Shown one piece after another: positions 12,217 through 27,097 of a DNA stretch of 64,000 nt. Numbering within the stretch: the stretch's first letter is position 1; each line of letters opens with the position of its first letter. The stretch comes from Ancylostoma caninum. Lineage: Eukaryota; Nematoda; Chromadorea; Rhabditida; Ancylostomatidae. Made by a program: the position numbers and the translations under genes. Where the stretch lies: NCBI GenBank assembly GCA_037903475.1, contig JBAJFG010000590.1, positions 868,001-932,000 of the forward strand. The letters run 5' to 3'. The notes beneath the pieces were generated by a model. It saw only the letters and a program-made list of their open reading frames with translations. It searched no databases and was not told where the DNA came from.

Positions 12217-15200
12217 GGCGCGCCCACCCGCACCTCTCTTGGTTTATCTTCTTTTCTTTTCCTCTGGTAGATTTGCATCGCAAAGAATGTGTCATGCACT
12301 TCAAAAGTGTTTCTGCTGACGATCATGTCAACAGTTGCTGCTGGTACAATTGGCTTTACATCGGCGATCAAATGGACTTGGTCTACCTCGTCGTTATTGG
12401 TGCGCGATGATGATGTTGTTGTCTTCACGTTGTCGTCTATTTAATTTTTTGAAGGTATCACCCACGCTGGTGATGTCTATTCTAAGCTTGGGTTAGTTAA
12501 GAGTGCGCCTAGCTTATCCCTATGGGTGGTCATTCACAAAACGCGAATTTGTATATGTGAATCGTAGCTAAATTCTGAGGTTTTTTTTTGTCATTAATGT
12601 AGCGGGCTCCATTGATAACATGTAATAACGGCTCTAAGCTTGGATTCTATTCATAGTAGTGCAAAATTTTAGATACCAGGTTTTCTGAGCCTTCCCAAAC
12701 TTCGTCGCTTCAAAACAATCAGAAAAAATGCGCGATAGAGCGGTAACAGGAACAATGTGTATCGATCGCAGAGCTTCTCACCCCCTGTTTCTGGTGACTG
12801 TGAAGTTGCCGGTTGCTGGCTTTTGTGACGGTTACGGCGAGAACAGGCGAGTTATGGGGCGTCCCTGGGGCGAATGCAATGGTGTAAAAGTGTCTGTTAG
12901 AAGTTGAAGTTCTTTTAGAAGTTGAAATCCTAGTTTTCTCAATTGTTTTGTCACTACCACACTTACACTTGAATGCCATATTCCTAATGACCAAATCTAA
13001 TGGGCTTCAGTAGCGTGGATGCTGCCTTTAACATTTCGCACAGAGCTATTAAGAGAAACGTGCCACTTCGCTGCCACTTTAGTTCCGTTTGCCTTCCATA
13101 TTTCCCTCGTTTTCCTTGTCATTCGACGATTTTCCCTTCCCCTCCTATCTATCCTATCACATCGATAAGTTGTGATCTCATCACTGCTTGGATTACTTTT
13201 ATCTCCTCAACTCGTAGCTAAATAGACGAATGTCTGATTCGCGAAAGTCGTCCCATCAGTGCGTAAATTATTCATGTTCGTAGAAGTTTTGTAATATGTT
13301 AATGTTTTTGTTTCTTTTTTTAGCTCGTCTCTTTGCGATTGTACATAGCGAACTCCCATTTGTATTCATAGTGAGTCGTTTATCTGTGATTTTTTTTCCT
13401 TGGATTGAGTCAGTTACATGCTGTTATTAGTCAATGGATTCGGTATTGTTATTAAGCGCAATGTAGCCCCATGCTGTCTTCCTGCTGTATACTATGGAAA
13501 ACGTAGTAGTGTGTGTGTGCAAATGCGCCACCTGGTGAAAGGCTAGTTGTGTCGAGTAATCGTTTGTATACATGTGTAGAGTTTACGAAAAGGCCAGATT
13601 GCCTTCATAGATAAAGGATTATTCATTGAGTGATGCAGTTGAACTACCTTGCTTTAATTACGCGATTTAGTATTCAAAAGAAACATAACCTAACAATATT
13701 CCAGCACGTTGGTAGACAGAGATCATTTGTAGACATTTCCCGTACACCGCCAGATTATTGATAAGATCCAGAATTCCCTAATTTGATATAGCCGGTTCTA
13801 AACGTGATGACAGCTGAGCATTTCCACGAACTACCTAGCCTTCTCGTCGCCCCTCTTCATTTACTGCACACTTTTCTGCAGTATTTTCTCTCTGGCGCCT
13901 CTCCAGCTATCGTCTCCGTTGAAACGCACTATAGCTCATACACGAACATGAGGATGGCACTCCTTTTAAAGGTGAAGTTGTTTTTTTTTTTTCGATATTT
14001 TTCATGTATACTACCAGTGTTGTCATGGAGAGAAAGAAAGGGAGAAAGAAGGAAGAAAGAATGAAAGGAAGAAGAAGAGGGAATAGGTGAGGGAGTGTCA
14101 AAAACGGTACTAGCTACCCGGCGTTCGAAGAATAGAGATTTTGGGAAACAAACCATAATTTTGAATAGTGAAGAATAAGAATTCGAAAAAGAATAGAAAC
14201 AACGAATTGAAATGGTAGATTATTAACTACGGAACGCCGCTGATATATAGCATATGAAAAAAAAACCTTTGATTCTAATTTTGATGCTATCTGCATGAAG
14301 GTTTAGCATTATCTCAGTTATCATATCTTACCACCATTCTCCTCTCGTCCTCCACTGTTTATCATAAACACAAATCACAAAATCTCAGCATTCTTCAAGA
14401 ACGGCATTGGTATAATTATGTGCAGTGGTACAGGGATTACTTTGCCAGGATATGGTACGGAGGATATTGACAGCAGTGTCTTTGTGTAATGAAATCCAGG
14501 CTCTTTCAAAAGTGCACACACACTTTAACAGCTGATAAATCCACAATTTCCATTCTTTTTCGGATTCAATGGATACGGCAATGGCTGGAACCAGACTGAA
14601 GTTTTGAAAAGAGAAAGCTTGCTCTCGAAGTTTAACCACAAAGCTTGAAAACAATTCAATTTTCTTATAGTCTGGCAGTCTCAAGTAGTTAAGTTGAACA
14701 TAGCCTGACCTCAGTGCACTAAATTTTTCTAGGAAAATCCAACGCAAAACCAGAGACGGAAAGGTTGCCCATAATTATTCGATCTAAATTGAAAAAAATT
14801 GCATTCGCCTGAATGAAGTGATTCTTGATGCATGCTGTATCACCGCTTCCCGTTATCAAGAGTTGATCATCAGTTTGGAAAAGAAACTGGTAAGAACTAC
14901 AAGTTACATTGGAAGCTTTCAAATAATGTGCAGACATTGACCTCGTACTTCCTTGGAGTGCCTGCGCTCACTCTTGCTCTCTTTTATGAACTTTTTTTTA
15001 TGATCCCCGGCCCTCATGACAACAGCTCTGCCTTCACCTACCTATCAGAGACGCTGGACTTTTGGAAATGAGTAAATAGTCCCGAGAATCACAAAATGAC
15101 AGAAAGAGCGAGCATCGGGGACCAGTTCTTGCTCTCGTCACACAGCGTACTAGCTCTCGTATGATGAAAATGCTGTACTGAGTGATCGAAGGAGTTTTAT

Positions 15201-16497
15201 AAAATTATCTTGCGAGTTCGTAAGACTGTCAAACAGATCATTTCATAAATTTTTCCTACTGATGTCATTTGGTGGTCAAGGGCTGGATTACTTACTCTAC
15301 CCAGCGCCATTTCCAAACATTTTACTTACCAATTCGAGATTATTGTTGTTGGCATTGTTCTGTCTTTTGCACAACCTGTTCGTCAAGGGTTACCTGTTGG
15401 CTTTTTCCTCAAGTACCTCTAGCATTATTTGGTCATTTTTTCGGATAATTTTGCCACTTTGATGAAGGAAGCGAAAATCCGATAGAGCTTACACTGTGGA
15501 AGGATTACTGAAATCCACGAGACTGTAAAAATTCGTAGTTGCATCTATGACATTTTGTTTTCACAGGGATAGGACTAGAACGGACTGTATTATTCCAGAT
15601 TCGCTAGCCGCACTACATCACAGAATCAATCGCTAATAAGAATATCAACGGAACGTGCGAATGCGGAAGCAACCATAGCACCAATGCACAGACAGTGGTG
15701 CACGGCGAGCAGGTCAGGACTACCGAAGGTTCTTCCGAAAGCTCAGACATGCTCAGCCATGAGAACGTTGGATTAGATAACAAGGCATCACTTTCCCAAC
15801 TGAAGCCTTGAATTTTTTGTTTTGGTAACGGGAAACAGCAAAGACAACAGACAATATATTACGACATTCTACGAATCCATTCCATATTTTTAAGTTTTAC
15901 TGTACCATATCACAAGAACTATGATTACATGGAAGCAAAAAAAAAACTCGTCAGTGCTACCTACAACTAAACAAAGCTCTGCCCTAAAAAAGGAAACAAA
16001 AAAAATTTAAACAGCAACACAATGCAACCTAGTCAATGAAAAATGATATAAATTCGTACTAGGAAAAAAGTTGCAATGAAAGCGAACGATCAGCTTGTGC
16101 ATGGTACCTTTATGCTGGAACGAAATTAAAAGAAAAAAACTATTTATACTTTATGCAGAGATCTACTATGAGTGTCGGGTCAATAATTATAGGGAATTGA
16201 ATACAGAGAAAACTTGTTAACAAAACAAGAACAACTATGCAGTGCAGGAAAGCATCATCAGAGATACTGGCATATAAAATAGAGTAAAATCCCATGTAGT
16301 GTCAGCTGGCAGGGAACAAATTCAACGAAGGAACGTGACTAGAAAGCGCGAAATTCATCAGAAGTGATGTAGCGACAAAACACAACGAACAATGCGCAAG
16401 CCCAGGCTTATGCCAAAATTAGGGGGAGATAATGCACAATGGTCAATCACACATTATATTCACAGGCATTTACGAATACTTATTTTCTATACATGGT
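12217..16497. other. Convergent intergenic region
   Basis: Lies between the 3' ends of the PPP1R37-like gene and the gck-2-like gene. It must contain both 3' UTRs, but no canonical AATAAA was identified with confidence for either. A 120-codon minus-strand frame (14385-14747, non-ATG start) and + strand exon-like blocks between 14389 and 15071 overlap each other; neither was assigned to a family. Confidence 0.5.
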
Positions 16498-19400
16498 CTA
16501 TTCTGTAGGCGTGGCCTCATGACCAGTCAGCAGGCAGATGTCGTGCTTCTCACAGCTGCATAGAGGATGCGATTTCAAAGCAATCACTCTATAAATAGCA
16601 AAGAATCATTTACACAATAAAAACCTTTACTTCATTATTTGATACCTATACTACTACACTGTAAGAAAATAGCATTACTTCAAATAGCAATACAAAAACC
16701 ATATTCGATTGCAGGGCCCGAACGCATCATTGGAAGCATTTGTAATCTCATAACCATGGGTAGCGGCTGGGTATAGACATAGTCGCGCATGGGCAAACAT
16801 TTTGACAAGTGTCAGATAAAGGGTAGATTTAGCTACATCAACACATTTACCAAGAACAATCTCAATTATGTATCCGGGCCCAAGGAGGAAGCATTCTCAA
16901 ATGAGTCAACAAACCTGTCATTGCCTATCACACGGTAAATTTTCGACATGTCCGAAATATCTTGGGTTACCGTATTGTTGGAGAGGCATCTTCCCTGAAA
17001 AGAAATACATTTTCATATATTTTGCACATAAACTCCAATCATTCCCTGATTTACACCGAGATTTATAATCAGTAAGGAATGAAAAGAAGATTTAAAAAAA
17101 CAATTACGTCGGTTACACAATCCACTTTCAATACTTCTTTTGAAAGAGATTTTTGATACACTCGCGGTCAAAAAGATATGATCAGCGCAGTCTCGACGAG
17201 AAGATTTTTTTGCTAGAACTCACCTCTGGATAGAGCTCTCCAGACGAAATTCGGATATGTACTGAAGCTCTATGGATACTTCCAAACAGCAGCTTATCCG
17301 GGGTGAAATTCAATTTTAGTGGCCTTATTAAGCCTAAACATCAATTTTCTCTGCTCCCTTGGATTTCATCCAATATCTTCACTACCACCCTTCTGAGAAA
17401 ATTGAAGAGATGATACATAATTAGCTATTCTTCCCGCCAGATGTCATTGCTGCGCTTTCCTTCGCTGCTCAAATGCAAGGACCAAAGTAAGAGGTCGAAT
17501 CTACCAAAAAAAGCTCTTTCATTGTATCTATACAATATTGACAGCGTTACAGTTCCTATTTCAATATCAGAATAGTTATTAGTAGTGGATATCATAGAAA
17601 TATCCTCCGTCAAGACGGTCGAACTTCATTCAATATTATCAAAAGCTCCTTTTTCTCAGTTTTTTGGGCTTTTTAGTAATCCCATTTTTCATGTAAAGAG
17701 AAGAACCACAGAACATGAATTCCATAGTAAATTACTCACTATAAATAAAATTCATAGCAATTCGGCCCGGATCAAAATGAGGCCATATAAACGAGGAACT
17801 ATTATGTTGATTAAAGTGTGGAATTCGGACTTGGAACGCGATAGTTCTGTTGGAAAGCAGTTTGTGTCAATCTTATGCAGCGAAAAGGAAAAAGTACTTC
17901 GACACTCATCCCACCCTAAAATTTTGGCCAAATAGCTCAACCCCTAGTTAAGTTATGACAAAAAGTTTCGCCTTCAACATGCCACTGATCATATCTTATT
18001 GACAGCTACCGCATCTGCGGCGTTTATCCTAATTGATACAATCAATTTAGCCCATGGCACCGAAAGCGCACTATGTAAATGCACCGATGACATTCCTGTC
18101 CACTTCTGACTGCAGAATGGGAAACAAAATACCGCTACTTACTTGAACTCCATGAGAATGAAAAGCTAGTATTGAATCCGGCATAGTGTGGATATGTTCT
18201 ATGTGGAAATTGAAGGTGAATACAGCTAACTTCGTCTTCTCTCTTCCTTCTAAGTCAGTAATCACTACCTAAAACAGAAGATGAATGAAATGATCATCAT
18301 TGACGAATGAACAATTATAAATGACAATCGCCGACATTATGAATTACCTTATTTCGATACGCGAACAAAAGAGAATCTTTGCCTATTTGGGACATTCCAA
18401 CAACATCCAGTTTAGCGTTGTTGAATAGAGAAATGTCCAAGGTGTCGGAAGTGTTCAACACCTTAAAATTACTCACATAAGAAAATGAGGGAAGTGGAGA
18501 TTTGCACTAAGTTCCAAAAGTAAACTAGATGCTATCAACACGCTTCATGACAGGAAAACGGAAATTTGCTAGAATTTCCAAAATTAGATGAAGGATAATT
18601 TTACTACAGCACTAACCTTCCTATCCTCAAATTTCACCCAGTTGAATTCGTACTTGTCGTTACTCTCAGTGGCTTGTACTCCAACGCACAGCTGAGGAAA
18701 GTCTGTACGTGCGTTAATCAACTGGAACTAGGTTCGTTTTACATTTATTTACAAAATGCAAGCATTTACGACGAGAAACACTCACCTTGAAAGGACTAAG
18801 TGGGAAGCGCAAGGATGCATCAAGATCAGCAGACCTCACTAGTAGGAATTTGTTCAACGGATCATACCTAGAAACTATTTCTGAGGAACAGCCACTTTGT
18901 ATATCAAGTTTTAGTAGAAAACTATGGAGAAGGAATGAATCGTTGGCTGCAATTAATAAAAGTTTGACTATAATAACACCATGGACTGAGATTCATGAAC
19001 GCATAACAGAGCAAAACAGGAGTCATCAGGGGAATGAGTACAAGTGGTAATATAAAAAGGAAGTATGTAAAAATGTGCGAAAACGAACAATATCTGAAAC
19101 CTCAATGAATGTATCACCCAATAATACTTGGGAAATAAACAGGTGAAATTTATTTGAACCGCCTCTTTTAGAATTTCATGCTCCAGGATTACCACTGAAA
19201 GGCAGAATTACGTTGTGAACTCAAGTACTCACCACTGGAATAACAACACTGAAGAAGGAATGCAACAGCAAAGGAAAATAGCTCCTGCTTGTGGGCCAGT
19301 ACCGCGTGAAGTTGTACACTGAAGGGCGCCCCTGCAAAAAATAACGATAAAAAAGGCCGCTCATACCACATTATCAACAACAAAACGAATTGCTCACTTG

Positions 19401-22400
19401 GTTTCTGGCAGACGAACGGTGATCGCAAGTTTTTTGGGAATGTATTTCTCGGGTACTTTATTGATTGGTTTACTTATTCGCAAAGTGAGATTCTTCTGAG
19501 AAAGTGCGACCAGGTCATGCCTAAATACTTGTGGTTAAGTTTTTTCTAAACCTGTACGCAAAATTTGGTCTCAATAAAAAAGTGAACGAGAGCCACACCT
19601 ATACAAATAGGATGTTCTGCCTTGCATAGCCATGAGCACATCTCGATGGACATACAACCATGAACACCGCCTGTGGTGAACCTAAACGAAATTCTTTAAT
19701 AAACCAAATCTTAGGATAAAAATCTGACATAAATGAAAATAATGCATGATATGGTAGACAAACATGCTTTTAAAACAAAATTATTTGAACAAGTTTTCCA
19801 TTTCGCAATCAATAATAGTGAGATATCATAACTTAGGAAGAAAGTGAGTGAAAAAAAAAACGACACGAACGGCAAATCGCAACATGGTTTAATGAAATAC
19901 GTACAAAAATAATACGTCGATATTTTTAAATGCCTAGATTCTATGTTTTACGCTATGTGTGAGAAAAGGAAGATTTTGAAGGTAAGAATATATCTTCTAC
20001 AATATTAGCGGAGTAATTCAGCTAATTTAGTAACAGGTTGAGGAGAAAACAATGGAACAGAATTCTTAAAACTTTCTCATTCTCTGTTGCTGATGCTTAG
20101 GTCAAGCATGACCAAGTGGTACACCTCATGAAGGTATAACAGTTGTAACGTACATATTATATGTTTCAATTGAGCACTATACTTGCCTTTGTCAATTCTC
20201 CATCATGCAGCCTATTGGTATCCACAGTATAGATGCCCTCCTCGCATCCGAGGAGCAAAAACTGTGCACCGGTTCCCGGATGTACCCATGAACCAGCACA
20301 GTTTATTCGAAGGCTACATTCGTGAACCATCTTCGTAAAGCACGCACCCATCACCACCTGAACATGTTGGGATGAAACAACTCCTCTGATTGGCGTGGCT
20401 TTCATGTCACCTTTGGCGTTACAGGCATTCCGAAGTAGGTTTTGGGTCGATCAGCCTCATCACTGGTGATTGGTCGTAAGCGAACACCATCGTTGTGTTC
20501 CAACGACGAGGACCGTTGCACCGGACTTTGGACTGGTCGAAGAGTTCGTTGAGCTGCTCTCGGTGCTAAAAATAATAGGTCGATTTTTATGAAGCAAGCA
20601 TCTAATCTTGTAACCAGTGCGTAATGTAACAAAAACGTGCTCCGTCAACAAAAACTTCATTTTTTTGCTTTTTTGGGAATGGGGGAGCCCAGGAGCCCAA
20701 CATATCCAAAAACTTTCCACATCCCTTTATTAGTGCTCATTCGAACAGCTGCAAACGGACCAAAACTGACTCCTACATTTTCGAAAAGTTCGTGTATAAT
20801 TTGCTCGCTCTAGGACAGCAGTTTGAAGCTGTGAAGAAGAAACTGAGTGGGAAACACTTGAAGGCTCTACAATGTGTCCGACTTCTGTGTCGAATCTAGT
20901 GTTCGTTTTGGTAAGAAAATTACGGTTAACCAATGAGGAAACCTTCATGGTTGCCAGTAGACAAAAAAAAGATAACAAATGATACAGTCATCATGCAATT
21001 TTCGTTCCCATCATTGTTTTGTTGTAGAAAAAAGCAGAACTTTGTAAGCAGTTAATAGCGAATGAGTTCCATGCATGTATAAAGGACCGACCTATCAGAG
21101 TTCCACAGTCATCCTCTATAACACCATTCCCATCATGGAGTAGTGCATCGCCAGAGACCACATCAGGTAATGGGGGCATGTCCTGGAATTGGAGTAATAA
21201 ATACCGAACATATGACGAGCGCTGAGATTACTGGAATATGAAAATCAGCAGCACAGAACTAGATCAAATTATTTAAATCTCATTTACAATTAAAAATGGA
21301 CACGTTTTTTTATTCTATTTCAGAATGTTTTGAAACGCTCATAGGCCTCATCTCATGTATCTCATCTCATTTAAGGTCAACATGCTCTAACTGTCTTCAA
21401 GTGATGTCAAGACGTCCGTTTTGAAAAAGTGCACGAATCTCGAAACTGCTGAGAAAACGCACCCTTGCTGGAAGCGTACGATCCGAATGAAATCCACTAC
21501 GAGAAGACGCTGATGAACATGATGATGGCGTAGAAGGTGTAACGTCCCGACTACGGCCAACTCCTGCTAGTCGAAGGCCGTCGAGACGATCGGGTAACCC
21601 GATTCGCGATGGAGGGAGGTTATGAGGTCGCAGCTCCTCCTAAATTATGAGATGGCAGTAATGATAACATGCTTTGAAAAACAGATAGAATCAAACGACT
21701 CAGATTTAGATATGGAGTTAGTAACAGTTGTATGAAAACAGATGTTAGCGAGTATTCAGACTGTGTAAAGAACCTCGAAAACAACTGGAGCCAAAGGAAT
21801 CAAAGGACATTTGTGAATATCCAAACTGAAAGTAGTACAAATACTGAAGTGAAGAAAAGAAATATATAAAATAAATGAACAGATATATAGCGCGGAGCCG
21901 AAATTCTCACAACACTCGGGCAAATATAATTTTATAAGCCACCCAGCTAACTTGCGCTTTACGGTATTCAACGACGGAGGCGCTTCACACTTCATACATT
22001 TCATCACGACTAATTATATGTATTAGGGAATACGTGAAAACGATGGTCCTACAGTCGCAAATTAGCGAACGATCTACCTTCACAGTTATATAATACCGGT
22101 ATGTCGTTTATGCGATGAAAAAACAATTGCGAAATCTTTGACACAGCTGAACCCATTGACACAGCTGCCCAAAATCAATAGCGCAAAATGATACCTCTTC
22201 TTCCTCGCCACTGTCTTTTTCGTCCTCTTCGCGATTTTCTCTGCCCATAACGCGAGCAGACGACGAACCGTTGTTTACCTGTAAGATGGGAACATGAAAA
22301 TAACATATAGGAACTCTTCATGGGGAATGAAGTAGGTAAACATGCTGAATACCTTATCCAACAGATCTCTCGTCATCCTCGAACTTAACGAGCCCAAGAC

Positions 22401-25400
22401 GAAGTGGTGAGTCTGAAACAATAACAGCGTTCGGTCAGTCAGTCAAGTCAGAGTACACAGAAAGGAATTTTGCGATCGATACAAATCATGAATGTTAGAG
22501 GAATCACTAACACAGAATCATGCAGTGTAAACAATCGCACTTTTCTAATAACAATGTTGTGATCAGATCTGAATTCCATGAGAGATCCCTAATTCTCGTC
22601 GAAGAATAATGAGCCAATGAGGTCAAAACAAAAAGTGATAAGATATACGAATGGAAATGAAGGATTTTTCTGAACGCGCAAGTGCAGAGCAAAAAGCAAT
22701 TCAGTCACTCTCGTTTACACTGCGATCGTAATTTTGCAACCGATGCTGCACGCACACGAATTTACTTACCGCCAGAAGTTTGTCGGGGGCAGGTCGCTTC
22801 TTCGGATTCTTAGTAAGGCACTGACGAACAAAGTCGTGAAAGAGCGGTGACCTGAAACAGTTACTCAGTATATATGTCAATGCAAGGAGTGAAAATGGGA
22901 AAGTTTCCACCAAAAATGGACTGATTCATGCCCATCAGTAATCGAATTCATATCTAAACCGGTTTCTTGCGAAGAATTACTTTACATCGAAAGTCGTTCT
23001 TTGTTAATCTACGTATAGAAAGTAGTGACTCTGCAATAAAGGACGTGTTGGTGAATCAGAATGAAGTGCTCAGCAATGCTGATGATAGTTAACATCGTTG
23101 TTCAAACCGGCATGAACAATGATAACTGTAGCAGAAATCTAACGAATAGAAGGTACAAAAACTGCAAACTAACCATCGGTGCTTCTCTTTGAGATGTGGT
23201 GGCTTGAAGCTGCTCTTTGTCATGAGATACAGAACCTGAAATTTACCCCCTTCAAAAAGGCTGATGTAAGTGGAATTCGATCCTCCAAATTCCACCTAAA
23301 AAGGAAGCAGAAATAATCCCAAGAATATCCACAAAAGAGTTAGAGGCAGCACTCACGGTAACTCAGCCCACTTGGATTTTGCTATAACCCTAAGTTTTGC
23401 GCCATGGAGTGGAGATTTTTAATCAATTTCGTCAAGTCTTACAGAAAAGACGGTTTTGGTCGCTCCCTGTCTACTCGTTAGGAAAGCATGACCGAGTTCC
23501 GCAGGGTGGAAACGGAAAGAAGTGGGACTAAAAGCAGGTTTTATCGGAGAAATTCGCGATCGGTATCCCGAATAACGTCCATGCATGAACTTCCAGGACC
23601 CGGCACTCCACAGAATGACTTATTTCGCAGTGAAAAAAAAAACCAGAAATGGAGCACGACTATGTGATTAGAGGTTTCGACTTCACATAAGCAGATATAT
23701 CTCAGTGCACAAGACCACGTCATTACAGTAACTCCTTTGCAAGCACAAAAAAAAACGAAAATAAAAACAGAACATTCACCTGCATGGGATGAAGCTCAAA
23801 CAATGGTGGTTGGCACTCTGCTAGTTCAATAGCTGTAATCCCAACTGCCCAAACATCGCATTGGACACCATATCCACCACGACGTTCTACGCAAGCGACC
23901 TCGGGGGCCATCCTAAAACAAGATTATTTTACTGCACCGCTATTGCAGTGGTGAGTACAGCGGTGGTACCACAGAAGAAATGATAAGATGGGAACAAAAA
24001 CAATTAGAGTGGATTAGAGTGAAACTCAACCATAAAAACAAAAAGAAGAACATACCAGTAAGGCGTTCCAATGAATGATTTCCGTTTCCCTAATGTCGCA
24101 GTTATTTGAGCAGCTACACCAAAATCAGCTGCAATAGCGACATCATAACATAGCAAGAGGGAGATATTCTAATAGAACTCACCCAATTTTACATCTCCAC
24201 CGTGAGTGAGCAGAATGTTCGCACCCTTGATGTCGCGATGTACCTTAAGAGTAAAGGCAGGAGGTTAACCTTCGGTGAAGTGGAAGATAAAGATTCACAA
24301 TGGGAAAAAACACGAAAAAATCCGTAGAATCAACGACACACCTTTCCCATCTTATGAAGATAGTCCAAGCCTTTCAGTGTCTCGCGACATACGAATGCTA
24401 TCTGAAGCTCTGACAGAGGACCCGTCACTAAAAGGAGAGAAGCTAATAAAACTAATACAATTAGTTCCGTGTATTCAGTCAATGTGAATGCAGATGGAGG
24501 GCCTATGTACCTACTTACTGGACAACTAAAGGAAAACTGATCAAAAGATGGGATCCAAAAACAATGATTTTGACGGACTCGAGAAGGATCTGGTAGGTTG
24601 TGAAAAGTTAAAACTTAGAACAACATTTGTAAAAAAAATGCCGAAATCAAGCGAAGAACATCCCTTGAATGAAAAAAAGAAACTAGTTTACGCTACTCTT
24701 TTATTTTTTTTTTGTAGGATCATCAGAGTTGAGTGAAGAGCCCCAATATCTTTCACCTCAAAACCTATCATGATGGCTCCCATGATAATAATAAAAGTTT
24801 TCCACCACATGGTCTATGGTTTTTAGAAGGAAATTCCACCATTAGAAGATTCTTTAGAGAAAAAATGATAATGTTACTAGGAATTATGGGAAATGAGTTC
24901 CATATGTTTGTCTTGAAGGCTTCTCCATGTGACATTCTCTCAGCGACTAGACGAGTGCCAACAGAAGCATATGAATGTTTGAAAAACGGATTGAACAATA
25001 CCCTATGCTCGCCTTTCAATTCGTCATCCGAAGTTTTCTCCTTTTTAGAGTTAAGAGTCCAAAGCGAGGACAAAAAGGTTCCCATAGTCAATGCACTACC
25101 ACATGCCATGATGAATCCACTGCAATTCCTGCACTTCAAAATCTGCCCTGGTTACATCCCCTAAGACCACCGCAATAGACGCATGTCCACGTCATGGCAT
25201 TCTGCGATGTGAATAGGCTCGAATTACAGCCAGCAGCGCTTCTAACGCGGAGGCCCACAACATCCAATAGTGTTATTGACGCCAGAAAGGCAAACAGCGT
25301 GCGGAATGATACTATTTTCGTAATACGCTCGAATGGGGTCACAGTTGAGTTGCGTACGAGGTTTCCGGATCAATACGAAATTGTATCCATTACTGCGGTA

Positions 25401-27097
25401 TAAAAACAACCGCTATGATTACCGGGCCGACACGCGGTCAAGTGAGAGCCTCACACATATCGATCATCCAAGCTCTTCTATATTCTAGTTCATGCGCAGT
25501 ATAAAATACCAAGTTCGATACACACAACTGAAGCCTTCCTGCCGTGATAAGAGTACCTCATAAAGCATAAGGATCAAGACCACGGAGCGACTAGGAATGA
25601 ATAATCGGCGGTAACGGTTTTAGGTTTAACCGAAATACATGCATCATCAATGGACTATCATTACATGCATTCTCATCAATCACATCCTCCTATAGATCAA
25701 TTACTAATATGCACAGAAAACTCGAGTGGTAGGGGTGGTACGGACCTGTTCGCGCGAGGCACACAACCTGGGTCTTAGCACTCTTCACTTATATAACCTA
25801 TTCTCATTCTCGATCGTTCCTACAGCGTAAGAGTGGCTCCACTCTACTCAAATGAAGCTTAGTATATGTGCAACGGCTATACATGACTAGTATAACTGCC
25901 ACATCAGCTAGCATCCACAAGACATGGTAGCAGTTTACATTTTATGTACCTGTTGCATTCAGCCCACAAGTAACTCCATAAGATTTTTTGAAAATCCATT
26001 TTACAGCACAGCACTGTTACGCCAAATTCATAACGGCATGGATTCTGAGGTGTCATTATTAAGGCCATAACATAAACCGAGATTTTATTCCTGCAGCAGG
26101 CTTACGAATTTATGGAAGCGTAAGTTACAAAAAAAATGCATGAGTAAATTAAACGAGGATGGATAAATTTGAAAAAAAAAAATCCCACAAAAAAAGAGAA
26201 AAAGGCCTCCAGCAGAAGTGTAATAGTAACTAACTAGAACAATCAAATAGCTGATTATTGGATAAAACAGTGTCAGGTGAAACACAAATAATCGGTATCC
26301 TCCTGCCGCTAGGTAAAATAAGAACCGCATGAAATTTGCATCATTTCGAAGCCTACACATGCCGTTATCAATAGGAATCTGATTCTTGCACCAGGAAACC
26401 CGAACCTGTGTTAACTCACAAATCAACGCAATATAGTATATACATCAACTTTGTCATGGTGGAGGGTCGTGTAATATCAAAACTTTGCGAAGCCATGCAC
26501 TTCTCATGCGCAACCCGTGCACGTCTAATGTTAACATCGGCTCAACCTGTGCGATACCACACGGAGCTCACGTAACGAGAACTTATTGTGGATTCTACAT
26601 AAAAGTTACCAATTTTCTCACTTTCTGGACACGCAAGTGTTTCCTTTCTTAGGAGAAAATCAAATAGTGGATAAAACAGGGAAATTTGGCTGTTTTTAAA
26701 AGGTATAACTAAAGAGCAAAACAAACGTACTGTGGTAGATGTCCTGAAGAGAACCTCCTCCACAATATTCCATCACAATCCACAACCGATCTCGACGCAG
26801 ATAACTGCCATGATATGCAATAATGTTGGGGTGAGAGCATTCTCGAATCATAAGAATTTCCTGCTGGATCACAGCAAAGTTGTCTCCCGCTTCCAGTTTC
26901 ACCACCTTCACGGCCGACAACTCTCCACTCCTGGCAAAGGATATTTTGAGAAAAATATCAATCCACATGGAAAGGCGAAGCCATGCATACCTTATGTGAC
27001 GTGCCTTGTAGACCTCACCATAAGTACCCGATCCTACCCGTTGGAGGAGCTCATAGTCATCAGCAGGATTCGCACGTTTTATGACGTCAGAACTCAT
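16498..27097 (-). CDS. gck-2: MAP4K3/5-type germinal centre kinase
   Basis: Ser/Thr MAP4K acting upstream of MAPK and growth signalling. ATG 27095-27097, stop 16498-16500; 23 exons: 27097-26991, 26930-26731, 24427-24342, 24243-24183, 24128-24056, 23912-23780, 23235-23174, 22851-22770, 22412-22353, 22278-22195, 21639-21463, 21182-21092, 20565-20411, 20357-20187, 19681-19599, 19520-19398, 19331-19233, 18867-18786, 18721-18617, 18461-18348, 18268-18143, 16994-16915, 16588-16498. All phases agree, giving 814 aa, near the C. elegans GCK-2 size as I recall it. Seen: GSGTYGEV loop (about 22), AVKVV lysine, VHRDIKGAN (132), ADFGVA (152), GTPYWMAPE (177), linker 269-457 rich in Ser/Arg/Pro, CNH domain 458-810 ([32 protein letters not shown]). 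All catalytic residues are present. The intron after exon 14 uses a GC donor. Intron 2 is 2.3 kb; others are as short as 53-60 bp. Confidence 0.93.
20185..20186 (-). other. GC donor of a GC-AG intron in gck-2-like gene
   Basis: The exon ends ACAAAG and is followed by GCAAGT, the consensus form of a GC donor. Only this junction keeps the frame into the next exon at 19681 (acceptor TTTAG), joining DGELTK to [11 protein letters not shown] as expected across a CNH domain. No GT nearby gives the right phase. Confidence 0.8.

Noticed and set aside
20700..20772. Possible extra kinase exon ([11 protein letters not shown])
   Set aside because: It has an acceptor but no donor gives the phase required by the exon at 20565, whereas joining 21092 to 20565 directly is in phase.
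24733..25342. 143-codon + frame and 123-codon - frame in kinase intron 2
   Set aside because: They overlap each other on opposite strands, lack recognisable motifs, and sit in a 2.3-kb intron whose flanking exons join cleanly.
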